64,000 nt of DNA, taken from NCBI RefSeq assembly GCF_964340395.1, contig NC_135552.1, positions 20,486,681 through 20,550,680 of the forward strand, in the 5' to 3' direction. Positions 1 through 18,300 of this stretch are shown piece by piece. The notes under the pieces are model-generated. The model saw only the letters and a program-made list of their open reading frames with translations, made no database searches and had not been told where the DNA came from. Each line of letters opens with the position of its first letter. Positions within the stretch are counted from its first letter, which is position 1. Made by a program: the position numbers and the translations under genes. The DNA is from Glandiceps talaboti (taxonomy: Eukaryota; Hemichordata; Enteropneusta; Spengelidae).

Positions 1-97
1 ATTGCATTTTCTGTTTTTGTTATCTGAATTAATGTGTTAGTACTTGATAAAATATTGATTTATTTTGCTGTAATATATATTGTTTGCTACCTTACAG

Positions 98-155
98 TGA
101 ATACTGTTCAGCTCTTCTGTTTGATACGAACATGCAGAAACCAACAAGGAATTAA
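98..155 (+). CDS. Candidate terminal exon of a gene entering from the left
   Basis: A T-rich tract and TTACAG acceptor precede a short open frame of 18 residues that ends at TAA (153-155); an AATAAA lies at 658. Nothing in the peptide is recognisable and the rest of the gene is outside the window. It could equally be a chance splice-like signal. Confidence 0.25.
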
Positions 156-1198
156 CTGCATATGTCACACTTCAATAGCAAGATCGCATTTTCACTAAAT
201 GAAATAAACCATTTAAATGTATTGCAACTCCATGCAGACATTCGGGTGCCAATCTTTTCTTTATAGTATCAAACACCCGATAGAGGGCACGTAAAATGTC
301 CTCTGCGGTGGTCATTTGATGTCTACAAGTAACACGGTGGTGGCATGTGTAGTTCATTTCACTTGGACAAAATGTTGCAAGAAACTACTCATTCAAACTT
401 ACTATTTCAAATTGTAGTATGTCCAGTTTCTTGTTGGTTTCTGCGTGGTTGTATCAAACATAAAAACTGAATGGTATTTTGAAATTCACTGTACTTACTG
501 TTTTAGTCATGTTTTTTATATATTTATAGTACGCTTTGACTGCCATATAACCATGGAACTAGAAAATATTATGCAGGTGTTTTCAAGTAGTTCTTAATTT
601 ATGCTTTTATTTTTTACCTTCAGCTTTAAAAGTATAATATGTTTTTACATCATTGAAAATAAAGTAACTTTTTCATTACGTAGATTTATTGTAATAAACA
701 AAATGTTTTACATGTCCATAATGTAGTGCTGTGGTTTTATTAAAATTGTTCAAAACTTTAGCTCTTGAAAACTCCTGGAAAACGAAGCTATGAAGTAATC
801 TATCATTTTACACCATGCTACAGCAAGGTGTCCACTTTACTTACAGCCATTTACAACCGTTGGGGGCGCAATACCAGATACAAAATATCGAAACGTGTCT
901 TCAAACTGTTACAACTTACACGACGTTCCCTAGTGGAAACACCTGGTCATTAACACATTTAATGAACAATCACCAGATGGTCGTCCTCGAAAAGTCATGG
1001 CCAGTGTGTTCATAAATTTAAGAAAGTCAAACGAGGTTGTGTGATTTAGGAAGGATTCCCGGTAAAATAACAGCATGAGAATATAAGCTTAACGAAAGTA
1101 TTAAATCAACCAAATCTCATGTAATACCTGGATGTCCATATCACATACAATATTAATAGTTATCAGTATATCTACCGGTAACATTTTGTCTATTTCAG
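156..1198. other. No supported gene
   Basis: Apart from the AATAAA at 658 (possible poly(A) signal of the exon ending at 155), I see only short frames. Two overlapping plus-strand frames at 765-1015 show no family signature and no good splice borders. Confidence 0.4.
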
Positions 1199-1281
1199 GC
1201 ATTGACAATCATTGCAAAATGTATTTCCGCTTACAAAGTACTTCTATCTGGATAAAACCAGTAACGGGTTTGAAATATTCA
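1199..1281 (+). CDS. Candidate internal exon, FN3-like fragment
   Basis: An acceptor (TATTTCAG) and a strong donor (GTAAGT) bound an open frame, phase 1 in and phase 0 out. The translation contains TSIWIKPVTGLKYS, which has the flavour of a fibronectin type III strand. No partner exon was found, so this may be a decayed relative of the FN3 gene at 5.7-9.2 kb or a false call. Confidence 0.22.
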
Positions 1282-1574
1282 GTAAGTTAAAAACTGTTTT
1301 TGGCGGTGCCGACAAGAGATTGCTAATTAGGCTCCGAAAAATGAAAAGTTCTGATATATTACTACATTGAAACACAGACTACGTACTGACAAACACATTA
1401 GGATTTCTATTCATGTATCCAGTGCATTATAGATCTTAAAGCGCAACCTCCTGAGATTTACAGATTTGAATTCCAGAATTCAGCACTATTCATCACATAT
1501 TATAAATAAACCTTTTAACAAATACGAATATGGCAAGAGATTACTACGCATTTATCCAATTATTTGTGTGTGAA

Positions 1575-1598
1575 TATATGTATGTGTATGTATGTATG

Positions 1599-1630
<32 letters not shown>

Positions 1631-1675
1631 TGTATGTATGTATGTATGTATGTATGTATGTATGTATGTATGTAT

Positions 1676-1712
<37 letters not shown>
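1575..1712. repeat. (TATG)n then (TG)n microsatellite
   Basis: Imperfect TATG units pass into a pure TG run. Open frames across it are repeat artefacts. Confidence 0.95.
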
Positions 1713-1713
<1 letters not shown>

Positions 1714-1714
<1 letters not shown>

Positions 1715-1800
1715 CAGAATAGAATAGAATAGAATCTTTATTACATGAGAACAAAGGAAAAGAAAACAACTGAAGAAGAAACACTGCACAAATTGACATT
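1714..1800 (-). mobile_element. LINE 3'-tail-like fragment
   Basis: Read on the minus strand, a T-rich segment ends in AATAAAGATTCT followed by three further ATTCT units. This tail resembles the short-repeat 3' ends of CR1/L2-type LINEs and derived SINEs. Only the tail is present. Confidence 0.35.
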
Positions 1801-2487
1801 GCCTTGCATCATTTTGAATATTGTATGATCTAATCATTTGTCTCCTCTCCTTCTGTGTCTGCATATCTCTATATTCGTTCTCTGTCACGTGATATTTAAG
1901 CTGACATGTCAATATAAATGGTCAAAGTCAAGGTTATTCTATTATCAACAGGAAGTAGATGTAAATACGTGATAGATAAACGAAGTCACTTTAACGAGAA
2001 ACACTTTTTTTTATTATGCTAAACAAAGTTGTTGTCATAAAACTTTAGAAATCTATCTACCATAATATTTTATGGTTCTTTCACTGCGCATCGACTCAGA
2101 GGTATTTGACATTTAACACGTACATTTCACCCTGAACATGGTGGGATAAATCATGGATGTATTAGTGAGAGTCATTTATTTGTGTAGGTGACAACATTAT
2201 CTATGGGGGCATTCTTTGAAGGGGTAATTTTGGATGGAGAATAGCTATTCTCAGGTTACATGTATTTGTTGATAAACTTTGTAACACAACTGATTTGTCA
2301 AGCCGATGGATACCTTTACAACCCTTGTTTACATCATGGTATGTCATGACGTCACGACATGACAGTACATTATTTATTTGAAAAGAAACCAATTCAACAC
2401 CACATAGCCAATCCTATGTCATGTCAAACATTTCACATAGCATATCACATGCCTACCTACGCGCGCACACACCCACACTCACCCACC

Positions 2488-2593
2488 CCCACATACATAC
2501 ATACATACATACATACATACATACATACATACATACATACATACATACATACATACATACATACCCACACGCATACATACATACATACATACA

Positions 2594-2669
<76 letters not shown>

Positions 2670-2772
2670 CGCACGCACGCACACATACATACATACATAA
2701 ATACATACATACATACATACATACATACATACATACATACATACATACATACATACATACATACATACATAG
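2488..2772. repeat. (CATA)n/(CACG)n/(CA)n/(TA)n compound microsatellite
   Basis: Direct runs of CATA, CACG, CA and TA units. Six-frame open frames here are not genes. Confidence 0.95.
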
Positions 2773-2905
2773 AAATGCATGTGGAACTATAAATCAGTCC
2801 GTATAAATAGCTGTTAAATCCGACGTTTCGAATAAATATTCTTTTTCAAAGGAAAAATCGGTGAGACACAGAAATGTTAGGTCAAAACCCGAACATTTCT
2901 AAATA

Positions 2906-3003
2906 ACATACATACATATACATACATACATACATACATACATACATACATACGTACGTACGTACGTACGTACATACATACATACATACATACATACATA
3001 CAT

Positions 3004-3034
<31 letters not shown>

Positions 3035-3165
3035 TACATACATACATACATACACACATACACACACACACATACATACATACATACATACATACATACA
3101 TACATACATACATACATACATACATACATACATACATACATACATACATACATACATACATACAC
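2906..3165. repeat. (CATA)n microsatellite with (CGTA) and (CA) interruptions
   Basis: Mostly CATA units with a CGTA patch near 2953-2972 and CA patches near 3020-3070. Confidence 0.95.
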
Positions 3166-4071
3166 ATCACCACCAGACCCCCACCTCACAAGCATCATGA
3201 GAGATATCATCTCATCCCATGTATTGGCGTCAAGGTAACTCCACTGCCAGAGTCAAAATGGTAGACATAATTAACAGATAGAAGGTAACTACTATTACTA
3301 TAGGTTTCTACATGAATGTTTGGATGCATCGTCTTAAAACTACCCACGGCGTATACTAGTATATTTACGCCAATACGTATATCTGGAACCGTCAAAGTGT
3401 CATGACTTACGTCATAGACCCCCGTGGAGGGGCTATGGTTACAAGTAAGCTGCTAGAACTTGATAAGTTTACTTATTGCAGCCGGTGATAATCTTCATGT
3501 CATGCCCCAGGTCTCTAAATGACGCATTAGAAATACTGCAGTAACACTGGTACATATGGTTTCAATATATGACATCGATATATGAGACGGCAATTAACAT
3601 GATTTCTTAATGTTAAAACATTTGTATAATCTTATGTGCAACACCAGGGACTATTAAAAACTTAAAATCCACATCATGATATGTGCAAATGGTTTGTATG
3701 ATTCTTGTTTGTTGTGAGTATTCTATTACGTTCTATAACATCATCAATTTGAAAATACAGGTGTCTATATCCGAAGGGGTTTGCATTCCCAAATTAACCC
3801 TGATTGTTACCGATCACGTACTTTTTTTGCGGTTGGAAAGTATTTATTATTTTCATATTTGTATTAATATCATCATTATAAATTATGTAATGAGAACATG
3901 ATTTGGCCTTGACAGCTCGAGCTCCCTTAGGACCCGATGAAAGGCGTGAGTTAACAGCTTTCGGTATCAACACAGAAAAACAACACTGAAAGATATGTAG
4001 TAGTTTACAAGTCCATCAATCAAAGTCTATCATTACAGCAGTGATAATCCCAAGTCGACAGTAATACAGCT

Positions 4072-4080
4072 TATATAAAG
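4072..4080 (+). promoter_or_regulatory. Candidate TATA box for the FN3 gene
   Basis: TATATAAAG lies upstream of possible 5'UTR donors (GTAAGT at about 4087, GTAAGG at about 4249). It would serve the FN3 gene whose coding starts at 5694. Assigned by position only. Confidence 0.35.
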
Positions 4081-4657
4081 AACGTCGTAAGTTGGATTCT
4101 TCAACCTTTCAACCGGAATCACCAAAACAAAAACATTGCCATTCTGTGGTCGTGGAAAAGCACAGTGGTCTGAAGAACACATAGCTTATACATCGATAAT
4201 ATTTTAGTGACAGCATCTTTATCCATCCTGGTATTCAATTTTATCAAGGTAAGGGATATACAACTTTATGAAGATTTTTTTTTAAGTGTAGTTTTTTTTA
4301 TATCACACATGAGTCTAATAGTAGGAGAATCAGTCATGTGAAGTCTCTACATTGGAAGCGTTCGTTAACTACTCTTTTCAATCTCTACACTGGATGCATT
4401 GCGTTCGTTGATTACTAGTCTATGTTTTGACAAGTGCTCACAATGTGAGTTATCTCATCTGTACTAGTATTTGTCTTGCCACATCTCATTGCATACGTCA
4501 CTCGATATAACTACTATACGTGTTTTGGTATTTCTACATCCAGCCTGAATGAATCCGATGTTTCAACTGTGTATTGGTCGTTATGGGGGGGGGGGGGTAG
4601 GGGGAATTTTGTGTGAAACGTGTACTTCTTTTTAGGAAATGAGCATAATCTGTTTAT

Positions 4658-4813
4658 ACAACACAACACAACACAACACAGCACAACACAACCCTACACA
4701 ACACAACACAACACAACACAACACAACACAACACAGCACAACACAGCACAACACTACACTACACTACACTACACTACACTACACTACACTACACAACACA
4801 ACACAACACAACT
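4658..4813. repeat. (ACACA)n/(CACTA)n pentanucleotide array
   Basis: Pentamer array with two unit types, ACAAC-like and ACTAC-like; the surrounding sequence is unique. Confidence 0.9.
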
Positions 4814-5693
4814 AAGTTCAACAAAGTTGTCCAAAAAGTAGTCAAGTATAAATTTGATTTGCAGCCAACCCCATCTCCTAAGATACGTCACAGTATCACG
4901 CACGGTGGACTGACACTGGATAAATTTGATTTGAAGCCAACATAAATAAACTGTCCAACTCGTTCTGCTTTGTGAGAGAAGTGTTTGTATGTTATAATAG
5001 GAATGCATTACAGTTGGCAATAACAAGGAAGAAAACAAGTTTACTAGTGTGGCCGTGACCCGGACAAGGACAAGGACAGGGTCTTTTCATTCATCCATTC
5101 ATAACAAATCGACGTCACAAACATTTGACGAATTTTCCGTTCTCAATCGTGAACGTGGCATGGTACTGTAACGTATAATGGGGGAGGGGGGGGGGGTGAT
5201 GAAGTTGGTAAACATGAATGTTTTTCAGAGCTTGGGGACAATCTTCATTCTTTCTCTGTCTACCAAAAGAGAAAAGTGATTTCAATTTGATTGATGGCTG
5301 AAGCTAAACATAGATTTTAAGTTAAATCATCACTTTCGCGGAGGATAAGCTTCTTATTCCGCCAATTTCAACTGCACTACTGTAACTGACTGTGATTTTT
5401 GTTGAAATGTAGGCTTAATGATTTCTCGCAGAAAGACACGAAAACGAGCTTTTAGCGTGTATCTTCAGCGACTATTATATTTTGATATATTTGATGATAA
5501 GATCAAAGCAAATGTTTCACAGTTATTAGTATTACAGCGTTACAACTGCATATTCTATTTCGTATGTGCCAATCACTAGGTGATAACACATTAACTTAAC
5601 ATAATTGCTCTCCATACCCTACTTCCAAACTAAATCAACGTTGATCATTGATTACTACTATCACATTCTTTCAGAACAGTTAAGTTGACTCTC

Positions 5694-10503
<4,810 letters not shown>

Positions 10504-11843
10504 ACATCCATCACGACAGACTCTGGGCTGTATCTTAATCGACTTACGTTACAATGGCAGACTCTGGGCTGTATCTGACTCGACTCAAGGACGTTCGATA
10601 AGTCCACGCCTTCACTAGACTATCTATATGAAGAATACTATTAATTCTGACAAACTTCAAGACAGAAAGTCTCCGTATTAAAGAAAGGCTGTAAGACTGA
10701 TAAAGAATCGAAATAAACTTCACAACGAGGGTGGAAAATCGTTTACATATTTCATTGTAACTGTCACAACAAATAGTTGCATAGATTACTGATATCAGAA
10801 TTTAATATAATACGGCTTTTAAAATGTTGACAACCCTGAAGGAAAACAGAAACAACTACACGTAAATCGTGACATGAAATTTCCCGCCACATCGAAGCAT
10901 TTCACCAAAAGTATTCAAAGAACGGTAATACGATATCCACTATCACTCTAAGTTCTATAAAACTAAAAAGCACTTTGATTCCATTAAAACTACAGAAAAA
11001 CACGACATTAATCTTTAGTGGGGATGTAAACCCACTTTAGCTCTGGAGATAGAGGGGGGGGGGGGGTTTCTCTATTTTTCGTGCATAACAAACTGCCAAA
11101 GTTAACCGGATGTTGATGAACATGTTGGCTTTTCCAGGGTATACATCTCTCGCAATACTGAAGTAGTTGAGATACGAACTATCACCTCACCGCACCACGC
11201 AATAACACAACTTACATGCCATGTTGGAGTTTACTTTGTCGTATTCAAACGTCTCATTAACCATTACGGCTGCTTGGCGAGTGTCAAAGTTTGGCCTTCG
11301 AATTTGAAACCGTACTTAAAGACCATTCTTGTGTACATAAAACGCAATTTCCCGTTTGATTTACGCATAGATTTACGTGTTTTAATTACTCTTTAGTGTA
11401 CTGTTGAATGATAACTGTAAACATGGATTCATGTACCTGGACTATTGAACATTTGTATTGGTTATAAGATGAACCAGCGAGCGTTTTCTTACTTGAGATG
11501 AACAAGTGTATTTTTTATCGCGTTTTTATCGCCCAGATGGATCATCGATTGTTTTGTTGGTTGAAATGGACTTGCTTGAAGTAAAAAGCGAAACGAACTT
11601 TTCTTTGGTTGAGATGGACCAGCGAGCGTTTCGTCGTTGAGGTGGACATCTAGAGTTTTCTGGATCAGGAAAGAATTTGATGCGTTGTAACACGAAGTTC
11701 GGACTAGTGGTTTGAGCACGAAGCGAGAATGTTACAATTGGCTTCAGCACCTCTATTTAAATTATGGCTAGACACAGCAGTAGAGGAGACGATAGGTATA
11801 TCGACAGAGAACATCATATGGATAGATTGGACTTCTCGACTCC
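10504..11843. other. Convergent intergenic region
   Basis: Space between the plus-strand FN3 gene and the minus-strand TRPM gene. Minus-strand frames at 11489-11750 contain degenerate repeats of a GAGATGGACCAGCGAGCGTTT-like phrase and show no protein signature. Confidence 0.4.
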
Positions 11844-11849
11844 TTTATT
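11844..11849 (-). terminator. Poly(A) signal AATAAA of the left TRPM gene
   Basis: AATAAA on the minus strand, about 185 bases past the stop codon at 12034-12036. Confidence 0.5.
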
Positions 11850-12033
11850 GGCATACTAGTCGTTTGCCATCAATGACACAAACTTACATTATGTACTGAT
11901 GGTTTCAGAATCCATATTTGGTCAGAAAATCACAACGAAAGGTTTGAGAGATTGACTGTTTTCAATGGTCAATTTGCGAAATGTAACTAATTGCAGGCTA
12001 TTTTTGTTTCGAATTTATCTGACTGTGCACCCT

Positions 12034-12211
12034 TTAGTACCTATCGTTTCGATTATAATCGGAATTCTCGGAATTCTGTCGACTTTTACGAAGTTCTTGC
12101 AATTCGGTCAAAATCTGATCGACGCTGTCTTGAAGTTGCCTCAGCTTTAGGTCTGTGTCGTTTAGTCGCCTAAATATCTGCATCTGTTCGGCACTCACAA
12201 CACTGTCCTCT
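12034..12211 (-). CDS. Left TRPM exon 15: C-terminal coiled coil and stop
   Basis: Encodes heptad-like [20 protein letters not shown], then a polar tail ending at TAA (12034-12036). A short coiled coil after the TRP region is the usual TRPM assembly element. Confidence 0.75.
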
Positions 12212-13241
12212 CTAAAGTGAAAAGAAATGATAGCGATAGTATATTTCTATAGTGTATCACTTGACTGGTAAACTTCAAATTTGAGTCATGTGACTTTAAC
12301 ACCACAATATAGACATACCGGTGGTGTTAAAGTAAAGTAAATTAACACTGATTTGTTAGAGTACTGGATGAGTTGCTTATAAATATAATTAAAATATTAT
12401 TAAATATTCTTGTTATAAATATTGTTTATCAGCAGTAGAGTACACGTAACGCTGCAATATCCATTATTGTACACTGTCTTGCAAGATAACATTTTCTTGT
12501 AGCTTGAACTTTAAATGTAGCCTGTCAGTAAAGGAGAGCTCAATAGATTAGTTGCTGGACGACTATTTTCGCCTCAATTTCCCTCTATTCTTTGAATTAA
12601 ACTGTTCAAAATCTGACAACTTGTAGTTTATGTGTCTGGTCATGAAAGTTATATGGTTGATAGTATCTTGTCTTGATCACAGGTGCTCGTCAAGTTGCTA
12701 TATACTACTCGAGTGAGGCTGACCTTCCTCGCTACGAGGGTAGCTCACTGTTCGGCCTGACAGCCTCAATCGCGTAGTTCTCTATGATACCGCAGAGTGT
12801 TGGATAAGCACCTGTGGTCTTGATACCATCTTGTGGCATGTCTGTCAATCGCAGTCCACACAAAGCGGTGTTTGTTTAATGGAATACATCTGTATTGACT
12901 ATTTATTCTAATTTCCGCTAACTCTTACCTTTGATTTTGCCTTTCCACTACTACAGGTAATTGTATTTGTTCTTCATGTGCCACAGTCTGGTCAAGTAGT
13001 CGTAACTGCATCTCAATGTTTTCAGTAACAGACTGTTGATACTTGAACTGTCTTTTACCTATGAAAAAAATTGAAAAAAAATTGATCACCACATACATCA
13101 CAATACTCTTCCTCTTCTTCTTCTTCTTCTTCTTCTTCTTCCTCCTCCTCCTCCTCCTCCTCCTCCTCCTCCTCCTCATCATCATCATCATACCACCACC
13201 ACCACCACCACCACCACCACCACCACCACCACCACCACCAT

Positions 13242-13320
<79 letters not shown>

Positions 13321-15231
13321 GGGTGCGTCTCTGTTAACATACAAATACAAATAATTGTAGGCTAGTCAAAAGAGAACTACATTTATTACCGTGACTAGAG
13401 AGCTGCCACAACCGTGGGTCCACGTGTTTACCAACCATGAGTAGTTTAAATAGGTTGTAAGCATACTGCCATTGGAACTCGGGTTTAGCACATAACCAAT
13501 ATAATGATATCAGAATAGTTGCTAGGGGACGGATTATAATCAGTTCAATTACGTTGAGAGGGGATGGTAATATTGGACGGGCTAGGTACTCCTCAACCAG
13601 ACTGTAGTGGTTAGAACGATGAACTTTTGATGACTCTTCTTCTATTTCACCGTATGTCTGACTGTAACCAGGAATATACGTATAAGTTGTACAACCAATG
13701 AAATACGCTATATGCAAGTACCCACTTGCGTCAAGTACTGAAACAAACCAGTTCATAAATGTGCCCAGGGGAGACGGACACGGACATGTACAGACACAGA
13801 CACAGACAGACACACACACACACAGACGCAAATACACCACTGACTGACTGACTGACTGACTGACTGACTGACTGACTGACTCACTCACACACACACACAC
13901 ACTCACTTCACTGACTGACTGACTGACTGACTGACTGACTGACTGACTCGCTCGCTCACTCACTCACTCACTCACTCACTCACATGCATACATACATACA
14001 TACATACATACATACATACATACACACATACATACGTACGTACGTACGTACGTACGTACACACACACACACATACATACATACATACATGCATACATACA
14101 TACATACATACATACATACATACATACATACATACATACATACATACTTACTTAAACACAGCGATGACGATGTTCAAGAGTAGTATATTCGACATAATCA
14201 TGAAGACAGCAATTAATATTGGCACCAACCATGGATAATCTTCGACTTCAGGACATCGCATTATATTGGGATCGCTATTGGCTAAGGTGGCATTCCTGGT
14301 ACAATTAGGTGTATCTAAAATAATTACGAAGAGTTATTGATCAGGTCTGTTGATTCCCTTTTGTAGTAGTGAAGTCATTACAGTCAGTATAGCAGTCACG
14401 TGACTGTAAATTTATGGACACCTGGATGAATTCATAAGAACCGTCGCTGGTAAAGATTTCATTACATCAATAGCTATGATAAATGGTAGCTGTATACTAA
14501 ATATCTTCCCTGAGCTTCACGTTCTGCCCCGGTTGCATATATTTTAATCATTGTGTATCTTGATAAATTCATTGTATATAATATTCAGTAATTATACTTG
14601 AAATTACCCGACTGATTGACTTGTAAAAAAAGGACTATGACCTGTTAATGATACCGTAATCATTGAATGTATGGATCAGAATTCTACAACGATATCTTCG
14701 TTCCGTAATGTGTCGATCTGTACGTATTATCGTTTTCTACTTACCTTCAACCATATCTAAATGTAGGTATCCAAACAGTTGCCAGTAGGGTATTGAGATC
14801 ACTGCCCATACCATATTCCACGAAAACAAATCATTCGGGTAGAGCAATACTTGATAAGCAATGCCAAAGCTCAGAAAAAATACGAAGAATATCATGAGAA
14901 ACGGTGGCAAATCTTGCATCTGAAATGTGTGGGAGAAAGTTTGGAATCGTAAATTGAACAAAAATCTAATTTTCTTATCATTGTAATGGTAGAAAATACT
15001 TCTGGGCTTGAGCTTTTTAAACTATTATGACCTTTCTGTTTGGGATATCCATTGGATTCTCTATATACTTTATCATTAGCCAACCCACCCTCTCTTTAGA
15101 TGATTTGTTCATTCGTCATTCAGTAAATTTCCCTATCCATGCAACCACCGATAATCAAATTTCATCCGTACGCCCACCTCTCCATGTCCGTCATCCCATC
15201 GGCTTTTTAGAACGTTCTGTCGTCAAACCGT

Positions 15232-15321
<90 letters not shown>

Positions 15322-18300
15322 GTTTTTACAACCTTCACGTTTGGCCGTCATTCTCTATCCTTTCGCCAACATTTCATACGCTCATCTGTCGACTTATAGA
15401 ATCATAGAATCATCATCATTTCTAAAATCTACTCACCATCATTATTTTGATCATTTCAACTTTTGGTCCTAAATACTGCCACAGTATGGTGAAACGTAGC
15501 AGTTTAAAATACATGAGAACCAATGATATGACGTAGAAGACTCTTGCTAAATAGAAATCTTCTTTAGCAACGGTAAACCGGAAACCCATTCCTATGTAGA
15601 AAGTTATCAACATCGACCAATCCAGACTATTCCAATTTGACGTGTAATTCTCCCATAGGTTTAAGATAACCATTTTGAAACTGTTACCATGGCATCCTAA
15701 AAGTAGCTGTAAGGAATATTTTTCGCAAATTAGAAAGTTGTAATAAAATATTTCAGGCCTGAGTTGAGGCAATATCTAGATATTTGGTGACGATTTAAAA
15801 GGAACCATCTCTTGGGGAAAATATAACAAATACAAAAATAAAGAATAAGCTGATGAAATATGTTTGGATCAATTAATATCACTGGCGAGTCGAACTATTG
15901 TTCGGGGAGGTATGTTTAATTTTCGCGAGTAGAAAACGCAAGTAATTACAACCATTGGATTTCTAATACCCAACACATTGTCATGTCTATACCCACAATA
16001 TGACCAATTTACCTGTCGTGTCTCTTCCAATGTCATACCAATTACCCACAGTGTGACCAACATCTCCCATATACTAATATCATACCAACTGGTGACATGT
16101 GAAAAGTCAGTGAGTAGAAAATAACTGAAGGCAACCAGATGGAAAATGTAAAAAAGCTGCAAGGAAAGTTTAACATTTTCAAACGTTATTTCTATTTGGG
16201 AATTTCAGTCTTTGTGATTACAACATCATGATGTTTCTCTGTACGGCCTAAAAACAGATATGACTTGATGTCGACTTATTCGCCTCATCATCCATTTCAA
16301 GTAAATTTTATACAATATTGCACTCTGCAATTTCTATGGGCGGCCTCACGTAATTCTATGTTTCTAGTGATCTGAACAACGTCCCCCTCTACGACAGGAT
16401 TTGATAAATCACAGCGTCAAGATCGTCGGATGGCAACTCGCGAGCGCGTATCTGAGCGAAAATTATCGTTTATTGCTGATATTCAGGAAATTCAACAAAA
16501 CAAATCATCCCAAATTTTCTTCTGACTTTAACTTCCCTTTCTAAGTTATTCAGACTGTTAAAGTAAAAATTACGAATTGAAAGTAACACCAACATATGTA
16601 CATGACTTTTTTGAAATTATGATGCGAAACACAGCAATAAGTATAGGCACCCTAACAAAAAAGTTCAGTTCAGTTCAAGACCAAGTGTCGTAGCTAGTCT
16701 AGCTAATTAGTTAGACTTACAAGATTGTACATGTACTTCGTAACTGGTGCTGTGTAGTAGGCTCGCCATTTTACAGGTAAGTTAAACCGTCCGATACCCC
16801 GATCATCGTGTACGTTCAAGACGAAAACAAACAGTGGTATTATGGATAGCAGCAACTGGAAAAAATATTTAAGATAGTGACATGAATAAATTTGGTGAAG
16901 GGAACAACAGGAGAAGGCCATTCACATGACAATATTTCAAAGCTCTGATAAATTCACAGACAATATGTTTATGTATACGTTACAGTTTTGAAGGCAATAC
17001 AATTGCAAGGTTGCGCACACTTATATATTGATGAATTTGTCGTGTCTACACTGAGAGTACTTAGAAATTAAAGATTTATGAGTGTATGGTTTGACGACAA
17101 ATTTGTACAGAAAAGATAAGTTTTATGCCACTTTCTGCATCTAAAATGCCAAGTTAACAACATCTTTATTTTAATAACTGGCGCACGAAAAAGAAAAAAA
17201 AAATAACTTTGCTTTCTCTGACAAATATAAAATTGCTGTTACTCAAAACAATGCTCCTAATACTATCATCCAATTACGGAATTTCAACTCGACGACGGCA
17301 GAAAAGTAGTTTGTTGGTTTTAGGGTAAAAACGTGTATCGTCTGGGAAAGAATCAAACTGACCTCATATCATTTAGACAACACATTAGTTCTAACGCAGG
17401 ATGAACATCATTTACCATACCTTAGTCCTTAGCCAGGATGAGTTCTTTAACCTGCCACTCCACAAATCGTTCAAAACAATCCTAAAACTTTCGGACTCTT
17501 TGCCTTCTAGAAAACTAGAAATGACGAGAAAACTCTCATTTCCCCATTGCGGTCGACGACGAAGTACCATTTGACGAGTCTTTTGACGGTCCTCTTTGAA
17601 ACATTCTGATGTGACGTAATTGGCAATATGTTTATATTGTCTGGAATATCAAATATTTATAATGTTACATTTAGTAAACTGTAAAGACAAAACATGAAAG
17701 ACAAATTTCAAATCTTAGTAGAACCATAGTAGTTTTAATCACGTACTGTTGATACAGTAACAAAAAAATCCGCAAATCGTACATAATTGTCTAACAGAGC
17801 TATATAGCTTATAGACGAACTTGGATCTTCAACAAAAGAATATGCTTTTTAATCCGTATGGGTCCACTGAAAAAAAATGCACTAATGCAAGAACCTGGGA
17901 TTGAATCACGGATCTTTAAGACACAAAATGCAAAGTGACTGACTGCGTCAAACTCGAGAAATAACTATATTTGGATTAATGACCACTGTAGGCAGATTAA
18001 GAAATCCTAAATCTTTGTTCGACTTTACCCTTTATGCTGTTTACAACATACACGTATCATACTGACAATTTGGATTGACAGATCAGCCGTTGTTGGCGCT
18101 GTCTAATCTCCCTTTCCTCACTGCAAAGGGAAAAGCTGGGCAGGCTGGTTTGGTAAGGCGTAAACAAATTGTGTGGTTCCGATTACATTCAGTTTTAGAA
18201 TATGTGGGGTCGGTTTTAGACTAGGTGGGGTCGGTACATTTTTTATTTTAATTTTTTATAAATGTTTTCATGTGTGAGTGTCGAGTTCAGGTAGTTATGT

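Larger units (their letters stand above)
1282..4071. other. Repeat-rich intergenic DNA
   Basis: Dominated by the tetranucleotide arrays listed separately. Long frames here are repeat translations. I see no exon I can support. Confidence 0.5.

Noticed and set aside
2453-3210. Several Tyr/Cys/Val or His/Thr frames
   Set aside because: CATA/CA microsatellites.
12925-13350. Poly-Gly/Arg/Lys and poly-Pro frames
   Set aside because: Compound trinucleotide array; only the real exon 12929-13058 inside it was kept.
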